From: Suillus spraguei
Lineage: Eukaryota; Basidiomycota; Agaricomycetes; Boletales; Suillaceae
NCBI GenBank assembly: GCA_016800925.1
Contig: JABCPU010000295.1
Location: 20,593 to 84,592, forward strand
Length of the DNA: 64,000 bases
Direction: 5' to 3'
The notes under the pieces are model-generated. The model did no database searches and was not told the DNA's origin. It was given only the letters and a program-made list of their open reading frames with translations. Made by a program: the position numbers and the translations under genes. Below, in pieces: positions 13,401 to 23,565 of this stretch; position 1 is the first letter of the stretch, and each line of letters starts with the position of its first letter.

Positions 13401-14441
13401 ACGGTTGGAGATAGAGCTGCAAATCTTACGTTCTGCCAGGAAAACAAAACAGAAAGAGGGCAAATGATAAGATGGGGATCGTGACGACCTTCACAGACTC
13501 TTAGCGTTTAGTAAAACAGAATGACCATAGGTAACATACCCGGTTCGTTCTCTTGAATATGCGCAAATAGGGATAGTGTCTGGCATCATGTCAGATAAAG
13601 AATATAGACCTAAAAAGGAAGAAGTACCTGTAGTGTTTTTCCAAGGCCCATTTCTAGGCAAATTGTCACGATAGATAAATAAAATAGAAGAACGAAGGAT
13701 TTACCATCACCCAATATACAGTTCATCCCTACATGCGGCCTTAGTCCCTAGAGGTATCATAAACCAAAAAAGACATACCGTTCTTATACATATAGATGAG
13801 GAATGCAAGGCCTTGAAGCTGCAGCCAAGAAGTTTTTAGGCAAGCGCTATGTGGCTGAGATGGACTATACGCACTTGATAATCCTTCATTTCACCACCCT
13901 CTACTAACGAAGGCTGTGTCATGAGGATGCGGAGTGGGACAAAAGCCGTGCTTCCTCCCGCTTCCTTCATTTCCTTATGCAATGTGTCGAAGAATGAAGT
14001 CGAGGGCAATAATGGTTGAAACAGGTCATGATGGCGGTACAGCCACTTTCTGCGGGCAGATTCGAGTTGTACCCTTCTTGAATTTATGACTATGGTATTC
14101 TAGAAGATTGATTATCATGTCATCAGCATCAGCTCCACAAGACAGTTATAAAACCTTACCGCTTTCTTATCTTGCATCTTCTGCTTTTTCCGAGAGTTCG
14201 CGCCATTGTCTATGGTAGAAAATGATGTCGTTCTGACGCGCTTTCCTATCTCCTGAATATTTTCTTCGCTTTTTGAATCATTCCGGGGAGGAGAGACACG
14301 TAACCTGATGGTGAGTTTTTCTTCTTCCACTGGGGGAGACCCGTCACCAAGTAGAGTCGTACTTGATCTGGAACTGGCTATAACATCTAGTTCGTCGGGT
14401 TCTGCATCTAGAAAATCGACTGGCCCAAAGGAATGAGACAT
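10444..14441 (-). CDS. SNF2-family chromatin-remodelling ATPase with C-terminal PHD finger
   Basis: A many-exon gene starting MSHSFGPVDFLDAEPDE at 14441. The ATPase motifs appear in order across short introns. Walker A is split by introns but joins as GMNCILGD / EMGLGKTLQ. Then come LIICPLSVLFSWQN, the DEGH box in FYCVLDEGHRIKN (about 13190), LTGTPVQNNLVELWG, MMRRTKA, and the helicase C-lobe (YARLDGGTT, STKAGGLGINLT, DCDWNPQ, ARAHRIGQTKTVKVYRL). After a linker comes a PHD-like finger: WCIYCRDGGDMILCTLCPR, FHPKCHGI, CPQHKCSAC, CQTCPQAFCEDC and YIRCHECHEHW. The protein ends ...LESLQTT with TAG at 10446-10444. SNF2 enzymes use ATP to move nucleosomes, and PHD fingers usually read histone tails. 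Every frame I joined stays open, so the gene looks intact. The exact subfamily is unassigned. Confidence 0.9.
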
Positions 14442-14540
14442 GTGTTGTTATTGGGAGACTACAGGATGTCCGACAGAGCGTCTCCAAAGGTTGTGAACGA
14501 CTGAGACCCACTCAGTGCCACATCTTGAAATTGAACACGT

Positions 14541-15060
14541 TCCATTATTAGGTTCAGGGCCGGTCATTACGCGCTTGCCTCTCCCGACAGCTGAATCGGA
14601 TGGAAATACTCCCGTACTATTTACAAACACTTCCGCTTCTATCGCACTATAGGCTCGAACATCACCCAATTGTCACCACACAGCCCAGCAAACGTCGCAC
14701 AAGCTGCACTTCATTGAAATTCTCACTGAGAACCTCACATGTGCGCGAAGGCGCGATGCACGTGAAGATGAGGTCCCATAGCGACATGGACTCATTTAGA
14801 GATGGAGGAATAGCAGTGGTCCGGGAAGACATTTGCAACATGTAGAGTGAACACATCACTGGACGATCGATGATTACTGATCAGTACTAGTGTTGCACGT
14901 ACTGAATTACATGTGTCGAGGACTGACAGTAGAACCTAATAATATTCACCTTTCCATTAGAAAGGTATGAATCATGGGCTATTGTTGGCAGATTGTAGAC
15001 GCTATATCATTCTGATAGAGCTTCTGAAGAGTCTAGGAATGTTCTACTGAGTGACGCTTG
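14541..15060 (-). pseudogene. EMC1 3'-end fragment, duplicated block (copy 1)
   Basis: Reverse-strand reading gives FTCIAPSRTCEVLSENFNEVQ, a degraded form of the C-terminus of the EMC1 gene at 44895-48521 (there FFTRIAPSGTFDVLNENFN). The whole block is closely repeated at about 19211-19730, including non-coding sequence on both sides, so it was duplicated as a unit after the fragment arose. Confidence 0.7.
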
Positions 15061-15275
15061 GGCCTCGCATGTACACATCATCATACCATCCTTGTTCAGT
15101 ATCGGGAAAGGAATCTCAATGTGCATGGACCAACTTGTTAAATCAGGGGTGATGCAGTCCCCAGACGGGACAGGAGGATCTTGCAGCATGCAGTTTTTAC
15201 AAATGTGCCCATGTATAAGTGCAAAGCACCTTATGATCGGCTTATTGAACTACGTATACTTCGGAACAAGTACAA

Positions 15276-16140
15276 TCATAGTGCTGGTGAGGGCTGATAC
15301 CAATGCTTTCGCAGATGTTTCCGTCGTACCATAGGTTTCGTCATCATAATCGCAATTCCCAGTTCCAGCAACCGCCAGTACAAGACTGTATTAAAATTCT
15401 CATTGAGAACGTTAAATGTGCCCGGAGCCGCGATCCGCGTGAAGAATAGGTTTAGGCCGTAGGCAAAGACCAGCAATGTGGACTCTAACAGAGATGAGAG
15501 GTAATGACGGGGCGGATGTTTGCAACCTGAGAAACTTGAGGGCAAGTTGATAGCCCAAGATCTGGTGCTGGCCAGGAACATCCACGGGAGAGCGATATGT
15601 ATGAACAGAGGAATGATTCAAACTCAGCCTGAGCTGATAGTGTTTGCATAAAGGCGCGCCTACTGACCGTCAGACTTGCAGAAGTAAGCAAAGGAACACG
15701 ACACACCTGGAAAGTTTCAAGCACGCGACTCCAGAAGACTCGACCATTGCTAGATTCAATACCGAAGATTTTCCTATACGGTGTAGCTGCCCCTACGATC
15801 TGTCGGGAGCCGAAAGCATTGCACATTATCATGACCGTATTCATCAAAAGATGTGCCTGACATAGTTACAGTAGCATATCCATATCATGAGCCGCTGGTA
15901 GTTGCAAAGCGTCTAGCAAAGTTTAACAAGTATTGAGGAAGGTTCAAGTTCTTGAAAAATATCTAGTACGGGTACCGCAATATACGTGAACCTCGAACCT
16001 TGGCGTCAGATAACTGATGTTGAAGCCGCAGACGGCATTTTGTCATGTTGCCAAAGTTGTATGGAACCTATCGTGGTCAGCAACGTGTGCATGTGAGGGT
16101 TCTCGTGCGCTTCGCCCGTGCTTGTGTCGTCCACGTCAAA
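15276..16140 (-). pseudogene. Collapsed EMC1 pseudogene
   Basis: Segments matching the intact EMC1 gene occur in order but with large internal losses. The C-terminus is present (LFFTRIAAPGTFNVLNENFN, TKPMVRRKHLRKHWYQ). It is joined directly to mid-gene pieces (QILGYQLAL, AQAEFESF, IFGIESSNGRVFWSRV). At 15960-16140 there is DNA matching the EMC1 exon near 46790-47040. Frames change repeatedly and no start exists. Sense and order agree with one ancestral EMC1 copy that lost several stretches. Confidence 0.8.
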
Positions 16141-16477
16141 CGCCACCTGATCCAAAATAAGAGGCCGAGTGATAGATGAGTTTCGCTTTTAGTAGTAGTT
16201 GATGGATGAGAAAGGTCATTCGCGAGCTTCTCCAGGCCTTTCCTTTCCACTCATCTATCCACCATATCACGACAAATAAGTCCTTTTTGGGACACCCACT
16301 ACAAAGCGCGCAAAACCCATATTACCAGTGTGGGCCGTCGATAGATATGAAACATGGCGTTTACCGTTGCCGAGATATTAATGGGCGAATACTTTATAAG
16401 ATATAGCGCTGTGGTGTCTTTTGGTTCTTTTCCAACCTATTCACTCCCACCCACCAATATTTGTAACCGAAGCTCGA

Positions 16478-18985
16478 ATGGATTCGATGGTAACATGCAA
16501 GCAATCATATGTAAGTCCTCATTTTCATATGAGTGTATTAGAGTTGAATGTCTTCACTTTAGTACACCGTGGATTTCTCCAGCAGATTGTTGAGATCCTC
16601 AGACTTCCAGCATTGCCGGGGAAAGAATAAAGGGCCGGATTCTAAATTTTGGGCTGCATACAAAAAGATATCTGCGAATACGACGACAAAATGTTGCGGA
16701 ATTACGAAGGCAGTATTGATACAATAATGCTCTTCGTACGGGAATACTATTATCGTTATTTTTATTCCAACTAACACGAACAACCAGGCCGGTCTGTTCT
16801 CCGCCGTCAATACCGCATTCGTCATTGCAATGCAGCCCAATCCTGCTGATACCACCAATGATCTTTTGGTACAGCTGATGCAGAACGCACCGTGGAACGC
16901 CCAGCAGCCAGTAGCCCTTTCGGCATCTGTCGCTTACTCTTCTTCCAAAATCTGGATGCAGGTGCTTGCATATACGAGCCTTACATTTAGCCTGCTTACC
17001 GCCTTGGGCGCTGTCTTGTGCAAGGAATGGCTGGGTTACTATAAGGCAGATGATGACCCTGCTGGACTTTCAGACCGATACAAGCGGAGGCATCGCAAGT
17101 TCGAGGAGCTACGAAACATGCGCTTCGAAAATATCCTGCATTCATTGCCAGTCCTTCTTCAGATCTCTCTCTTTCTGTTTATTTTGGTCATGGCAGCTGC
17201 CATGTGGATGCAACACCGGATCATTTCCTTTTCATCATTGTACCAACTGCTTGCGGCGCGTTCTTCTATGGTTACATCGTCCGGGAATCTCTGAGATCCC
17301 CTGACAGCTCATTCCGGACGCCAGTCTCCTTATTCATTCGATATCTACAGAAGCTCTGCAAAAGTCATGAAGATGAAAATCATGAAAATTCTACTACTGC
17401 CTTGTCATGGATCCTGGACACTTCAACAAATCCTGAAATTCTCAGTTTGGCGTTCGATTTGATGGTTGGCATGTCCAGTCACTCGCAGCTGTCGCGGCAC
17501 CTGCCATCGTCGTTGATCCCGAAAGTGCTAAAAATGTTCATGGAATGTTTTGAATCTTCGCCAGTAGACAATGTCACGCGGTGTCATTCGGGAGGGCGTT
17601 GATCCACCTCTCATGGAAGTTTGACGGGGCGATGAAGATACTCGGTGGACTCTCACCAAGTGGCCGCACTGGTCATTGTGGCGCAACCTGTATCTTCCTA
17701 GGCACTGGAACATTCCAAGACGTCATTCCGCCGAATGAGGAGACGGGTTCTGCAGATCCACTGGAGCAAATGGACAACACGCGCACTGCTCTGCGTATGG
17801 CGCTGGGTGCTAGGATGGATAAATTTGTTAATCCAGGCAAGAAGGAGGAATATATAGAATTGGTTTGGCATGATAAAGTCGGGTCGGAACTCAATCTCCT
17901 GGACGTTGACTGGCTCATGGACTGCGCAAAACATTTCCATACTGTTTGGCAAGACTTTGATGCAACAGGAGATGCTCTCCTCTTGCTCACTGACTTCAAG
18001 AACATCAGTCAAGACTCCATCGTTCCATTTTTGAATAGCAGCCCTAGATCGACAAGATTGCGTCATTGCGCACTTCGAGCTGCTTGTCGGGCTGTTGATA
18101 TCAACTCGACCTGCGATCCATCTTTCGCAAAGGCTGTCCTTATGGCTGTCAGTCCCTCCATCCAGCGTGGACACCGGCGACTTCTTTGCCAATGCAATTC
18201 ACCTTCTCGAATTCACTGTTTGGCCCCACAATCATCCCCTGGTAGGCTCCCCACTCATTGACATTCAGCGTCTAGTGTTCGTCGTGCTGTCAGCACATCA
18301 CTTGACAATACTGAGGAGTTTCATCGGTACTGCCATGTACTCATTCATTCATGCGTCGAGCTACCAGCCTTGACTGCAAACGTACTGCTGTACACATCGC
18401 TTATCGTATCAGACAAGATCTAGCTATGATCACCGGCACTCCCAGCTTGACTGTCCCGGTGCCCTTACAAACCGATGTCCTCTCTAAGCTCTCCCCAGCC
18501 CTATTCACTATGGTTTCCATCCGAATTCGATTCCCTCGATTATTTTTCTATCTCCGTCTCATCTTCGCTCTCGCAAGTCGTCCCAAGTGGCTCCTCACTT
18601 AGAGAAGATTGGTCATATCAAGAGATGCATCATTATACCTGTCTTTTGCGATCAACCTCCTTCTTCCTTCTTTTATCTGCCGGAATCTTCCTCCGCATCC
18701 AAGGCTTCTGGAGGGGTCGGGTCTTCCCATCAGCCATCACAGTGGTGGGACTTGACCAGGATGACATGGTATTCGCTGGCCGTCGGGACCGTAACGATGG
18801 TTCTGATTCCGATGTCCTGGATGACGGCATTGACATTCTTGAAGCTCTTGTCACCACACTAAGTCTTACATGCCACAAAGTGCTTCAGCGAGCGACCTCG
18901 AATTCCTTCGTAATGGGCTGGGTGGCGCAATTCTCAAGTTGGAATCGCGGACAACCACTGCCCAAGGACATCATGCTCAAATAAA
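16478..18985 (+). pseudogene. DUF6535 membrane protein, copy A (several frameshifts)
   Basis: Homologous along its length to the copy at 36044-38643. The DUF6535 core reads GLFSAVNTAFVIAMQPNPAD and WMQVLAYTSLTFSLLTALGA, followed by a further hydrophobic helix (LQISLFLFILVMAAAMW). A long helical tail (WILDTSTNPEI, FGRALIHLSWKFDGAM, VWHDKVGSELNLLDVDWL) follows. Members are fungal multi-pass membrane proteins of unknown function. Compared with copy B, the first exon is scrambled with a stop near 16627 (GGGAAAGAATAA). Single bases are missing near 17230 (shorter T-run) and 17575 (GTCACGCG versus GTCAGCGCG). The C-terminus also leaves frame near 18950. Not a functional reading frame as it stands. 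Confidence 0.8.
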
Positions 18986-19049
18986 GATTTAAAAGATATG
19001 AGCCGCTCCAGATCATTAGTGATGTAAAACTTAGTGGCGTATGATTATC

Positions 19050-19215
19050 TCGAGTTACATTTATGTTGCCAAGGCGGTATTGTATTACCAACTATTGTAC
19101 AAGTTCTTGTGTAGAATATATGCAGATTACTACTGGACGTAAACTACCAGAGAGATCACGGGTCTCTTGTTCCCGACACCTGTGCCATGATGTACCTACC
19201 ATGACTGCGAGGAAC
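19050..19215 (-). pseudogene. 3' tail remnant of a third NACHT-WD40 gene
   Basis: DNA here matches the 3' end and downstream flank of the NLR genes at 23480-23620 and 38690-38810, including the stretch around CTTGTTCCCGACACCTGTGC. Only the last few tens of codons remain. It lies just 3' of DUF6535 copy A, as in the other cassettes, and then switches abruptly to EMC1-derived sequence at about 19216. Confidence 0.65.
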
Positions 19216-19730
19216 CACGTTCCTATTAAGTTCAGGGCCGGTCATTATGCGCTTGCCGGCCACAGCTGAATCGGATGGAATTACATACTCCCGTACTATT
19301 TACAAACACTTGATCACGCAGCCGCTTCTGTCGCAAGGCTCGAACATCACCCAATTGTCACCATAATCACAACCCCCAGCCCAGCAAATGTCAGCACAAG
19401 CTGCACTTCTCACTGAGAATGTCACATGTGCGCGAAGGCGCGGTGCACGCAAAGATGAGGTCCCATAGCGACATGGACTCCTTTAAAGATGGAGGAATAG
19501 CAGTGGTCCGGGAAGACATTTGCAACATGTAGAGTGAACACATCACTGGACGATCGATGATTACTGATCAGTACTAGTGTTGCACGCACTCGATTACATG
19601 TGTCGAGGACTGACAGTTATTCACTGGTCCACTAGAAAGGTATGAATCATGGGCTATTGTTGGCAGATTGTAGACGCTGTATCATTCCGATAGAGCTTCT
19701 CGAGAGTCTGGGAATGTTCTACTGAGTAGT
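19216..19730 (-). pseudogene. EMC1 3'-end fragment, duplicated block (copy 2)
   Basis: Second copy of the block at 14541-15060 with small indels. It shares the EMC1 C-terminal remnant and the following non-coding stretch (GACGATCGATGATTACTGAT) almost base for base by eye. Confidence 0.7.
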
Positions 19731-19859
19731 CCTGCTTTACAAGTTCCTCCATGGCTATTAATTAGGTGTGTCCGATATAATTATGCGCTTCTACTGTGCA
19801 CTAACCTCGTGTACACAACGTTGTCACAATACTAAGTATTCCTAGCGCTATTCTGTGTG

Positions 19860-20115
19860 CCTTCCAGTGTCAGATGTGCTCTCCAAGCTCTCCCCAGCCC
19901 TATTCACTATGGTTCCATCCGAATTCAATTTCCTCGATTATTTCTTCTATCTGTGCCTCATCTTCACTCTTGCAAGTCGTCCCCAACTGGCTCCCTCGCT
20001 TAAAGGGAGATAGCCATATCAAGAGATGCTCCAAAATCATGCCTGTTTTTTGTGACAAACCTCCTTCCTTCTTTTATCTCGCTGGAATCTTCCTCTGCAT
20101 CGAAGTGGCTTCAAG
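19860..20115 (+). pseudogene. DUF6535 fragment, copy C
   Basis: Short fragment matching the region after SKLSPALFTMV of the long copies, reading SEFNFLDYFFYLCLIFTLAS in one frame. This segment is in frame here but out of frame in copies A and B. The match continues to about the FYLAGIFLCIEVAS segment, then ends in unrelated sequence. Confidence 0.7.
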
Positions 20116-21654
20116 AGAGAGGTCCGCTTGGACGGTTCGATTTGCCGATATTCCGCAGCTTATTTTGAAGTCCGACCAATGTTTGTACCGAACTTTATTG
20201 GTATGCACCTATTCATGCTATGGTCCTGTCACATGAATCACAAATCAGTTCTACGCCAGTCTGCGGCGACTCTGCGCGCCGTGCTCACTAAGGTAGATCC
20301 TCAGCTGGTGGCGAGCATTGCTATTAATATCACAACATTAGCATTGGTGGCGAATGGATCTATCCTTCGTATTCCTTCCCTGGGCTCACTGAGCAGCCCT
20401 TACCCTCCAGGATATGCGACTCACTCAGGCTGCACAGTGCTTCATTCCCGCTATGACAGTAGTTGGTGTTGTGTTTCTCACTGCGTATGTTGATCTTAAT
20501 CGTCGACTGTGCCTTCAGTTGTTATCAAGTCATTGGACCCTTCACTGATATTCCTACTGTTATTTATGTTAACGATGAGTCGAGATTTCTCCGTGCTATC
20601 GTCTTTTCTGCATGACTGCATTGTGCTGCGTTTTGTTTCCAATCATAATGGGGTCACCGTGAAGTTGACATCTGGTCCTGCGCGCATTCCTACTATCGAC
20701 AGTTGGTATAATTCTCAACAGACATTTCGACCGGTCTATCTAGCCTGAAGTATATTCCCCCTGTCTTTTCTCCTTCTGCCGCATCCCATATGGCTTTGAG
20801 GCAGCATGACAATCATGTATGGTCTCATTACGACGATCAATATTATCACGACGGCTTGCAAACTCTGTCCGTATCTGTACTGACCCTTGTTGCCCCCGTT
20901 GTGTGCAGAAAAGAGCAGAGATTCGTACGAAGACTGCTACTCTATGGAAAGACAGACCACCGTGCTCTACTTCCAAGGCCTCCACTTATCAGAACCTTTC
21001 TAGTAAGGTAAGTAATTGCATTGGTTTCCGAACACCCTGTGCTAATGTGTCATGTAGATTTATTCCCGCTAGCATAAGGGAGTGGGTTATATCGTGTTTT
21101 ACCACTGGGACATCATTCAAATCGATTGTCTTCCTGCGTCTGTTGCTCTTGTCCTTGAATGGTATTCTTCTCTCGTCTTCTTCGATTGCTCGTTCGCTCA
21201 GCCATTTGGGCCCAAGTTCGCATTCCGCTGAAATCCCCATGGCCTCAGTGATTTATTGCCGTGCTCTCACTACCGATGTCGAGTTCGAGGTCGCGTGGGG
21301 TCTCGATGTTATGTTTGGGATGAACTGCATTGCTGCGTGACCATTTTGTGGGAAGATGATACTCCCGTCTCCAATCCTCCATGTCTGGCCTTCAAGGTGG
21401 CGACAGTGTTTCACTGTCCTCATTTTCTAGTATCTGCTCATTTCCTTCTGTGTTTCCAGAAAATCCGTGTATACTTAGTGGTAATGTCAATCACACTGAA
21501 CTTGCTGCTCATGATGGTGAATTGAATTATCTCAGTCTTCGTCCCTCGTCGGGGCAATTCTATTGTCTCGTAGACGTTCAGACTCGAACTTTACTGTCCA
21601 TGTCGCAGTGTCAATCAGGGGCCCCATAGGTTTTCAACTTAGGATGATTCGTCA
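20116..21654. other. Unassigned insert between cassette fragments
   Basis: No counterpart in the second cassette (36-38.8 kb). Several medium open frames overlap (20128-20493, 20819-21340 and 21256-21525, all +), but none shows a motif I recognise and they shift frame often. It may be decayed coding sequence of an inserted gene or element. Confidence 0.35.
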
Positions 21655-22420
21655 AGTGGGAGTTAAAGACTTTAGCCTGGCTAGTGTGGGAACCTCGAAA
21701 TCTGTTTCTCTTGACTACGCAGGTTCGAAACCTGCTGAACTACAGTTTTTTTCTATCAGAACGCACTTTGACATTCATTCATAGACGGTTTCTTCAGAAG
21801 TTCACCGCAACTGGTCTTAGTCAGGTGGTTGCCACAACAGAATCAAAATCTGTTTATCTCGGACTGTGCAGATTTGAAACCTGCCGACGACAAGGTTTTT
21901 TTCTATCGAAAACACACCTTGACATTCACTCATGGATGGCTTCTTTAGAAGTTCATCGTAGCTGGTCTTGGCTAAACGGTTGCCACAACAGAATCAAAAT
22001 CTGGTTCATCTTGAAGTGTGCGGGTTCAAAGCCTGCCGATGACGAGGTTTTTTCTATCAGAACACACTTTGATGTTCACTCGTGGACGGTTTTTTAAAAA
22101 GTTCACCGTAGCTGGTGTTAGCCCGGTGGGCTGCTACGACAGAATCAAAATCTGTTTCTCTTGGACTGTGCAGGTTCGAAACCTGCTGACGACAAGGTTT
22201 TTTCTATCGGAACACACCTTGATATTCACCCGTGATGGTTTCTTTGGCAGTTCATTGTAACTAGTCTTAGCCTGATAGTTACCACAACAGAATCAAAATC
22301 TGTTTCTCTGTGTAGGTTCAAAACCTGCTGATGACAGCATTTTTTATCGGAACACACCTTGACATCCATTCATGGATGGTTTCCTTAGAGGTCCATCTTA
22401 ACTGGTCTTAGCCCCTGTGC
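21655..22420 (+). repeat. Tandem array of tRNA-Leu(CAA)-like units
   Basis: Five units of roughly 141-154 bp, plus the start of a sixth. T-arm sequences start near 21722, 21868, 22022, 22172 and 22313. Unit 4 shows a T-arm with a 5-bp stem and 7-nt loop (GCAGG TTCGAAA CCTGC) that also matches the pol III B box (GGTTCGAAACC). Its anticodon arm is ACAGA ATCAAAA TCTGT, a 7-nt loop with U33 and anticodon CAA (Leu). A 14-16 nt variable stretch is typical of tRNA-Leu. TTAGCCTGGTGG (best in units 2 and 5) resembles the A box. Most units are followed by a run of five to seven T (pol III terminator). The acceptor stem pairs poorly, so these look like tRNA-derived repeats (SINE-like monomers or tRNA pseudogenes) rather than working tRNAs. 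Confidence 0.7.
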
Positions 22421-23150
22421 AAATTGTTGATGCAACATTGATATTTACTCCATGGCGAGTCGTGCCTTTGGACACGTTCGAAACACTAATTATATTGTGC
22501 TCTGCGTAAACCCCCTCCTCTGAGTCCTCTCACTACCTTGATTGCAGTAGATCGTGTAGCCGGTGAAGCTTCCTTGGCGTTACACTGCCTTGGATATCTA
22601 TGAACTGACTCGCAAACTTCAAACTCAGCCTCCGTTGATTGTTTCTTCGTGTATTCCTGAGCAGCTTCGAGGGGTTCGTACATTGATAGGTTCTCGGTCA
22701 AATCGCAAGGCCTGCAGACTCTGAGCTTCACAATTCTTTGTCTGTGGGACAAGTGTATTGGTCAATAGCGTGCTCACGCTACTTCCCTTTGCCAATGTAA
22801 CTGAACTGACGGCGAGATTCTATACCGTGTGACCCGCGTCTAAGAAACTTATGTCTTATGCACGAACCTTTGAAGCCGTGCCGGAATTCATCACTATGCA
22901 GCTCAAGACACGGAGCTCCGGGGTCGGGGATTGGCGCGAGTCCGACCATTACCGATAGTAGTAAGTAACCGCACTTCTGACTTTTTGTGACACAAAATTT
23001 AGAATTATATTCAACTTGTGGTCTACCAACAAATAGTTCAAGACAAGAACTTCAAAATACGTCGCGGCAAATCGGCAAATTGAACCGTAACCTATCGTCC
23101 ACCATAGCTACTAGAGAGCAGTCTGCTACTGGAGAGAAGTTCGCTCTCGC
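22421..23150. other. Intergenic, nothing recognised
   Basis: Follows the tRNA-like array. An 88-codon frame on the - strand (22486-22752) has no motif. No paralogue seen elsewhere in the window. Confidence 0.4.
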
Positions 23151-23440
23151 TATCACGTCATCTCAATGGTGGGACTTGACGAGAATGGTATGGTGTGTCG
23201 CAGGCTGTCAGGACCGTAACTACGCTTCTAATTCCGATGTTCTGGATGATTCAGATGGCCTCGACATTCTTAAAGCTCTTATCACCACCGCATTCCACCA
23301 GATGCTTCAAAGAGCGACCTCGAATTCCTTCGTAACGGGCTGGGTGGCGCGATTCTGAAGTTGGAATCGCAACAATTTCCACCATCCAAGGAAATCATAG
23401 CTGCAATCAAAGATTTGAAAAGATATGCACCGTCTGTCTA
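23151..23440 (+). pseudogene. DUF6535 C-terminal fragment, copy D
   Basis: Matches the last ~95 codons of the DUF6535 copies: SQWWDLTRMVWCVAG, SDGLDILKALITT, FLRNGLGGAILKLES, then KEIIAAIKDLKRYAPSV with TAG at 23440. One frame change lies between the two halves. Upstream parts are missing. It is convergent with the NLR gene at 23566-27293, stop to stop about 125 bp, as in the second cassette. Confidence 0.75.
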
Positions 23441-23565
23441 GGAACTCGCGTATATTTTATCTCGAGTTCCATTTACACTACCCAAGACAATGTTGTATTA
23501 CCTATTGTACAAGTTTTAGTGTAGGATATATGCAGATTACTACTGGACGTAAACTACCAGAAAAA

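Noticed and set aside
21684..22260. Repeat-containing peptide frames (FFLSEHTL-type repeats)
   Set aside because: The periodicity is explained by the tRNA-like tandem DNA repeat; frames shift between units and there is no start context.
21655..22420. CRISPR-like array
   Set aside because: Whole units of about 147 bp are repeated without unique spacers, and the genome is eukaryotic.
21655..22420. Functional tRNA-Leu genes
   Set aside because: The acceptor stems do not pair properly in any unit, so I call them tRNA-like only.
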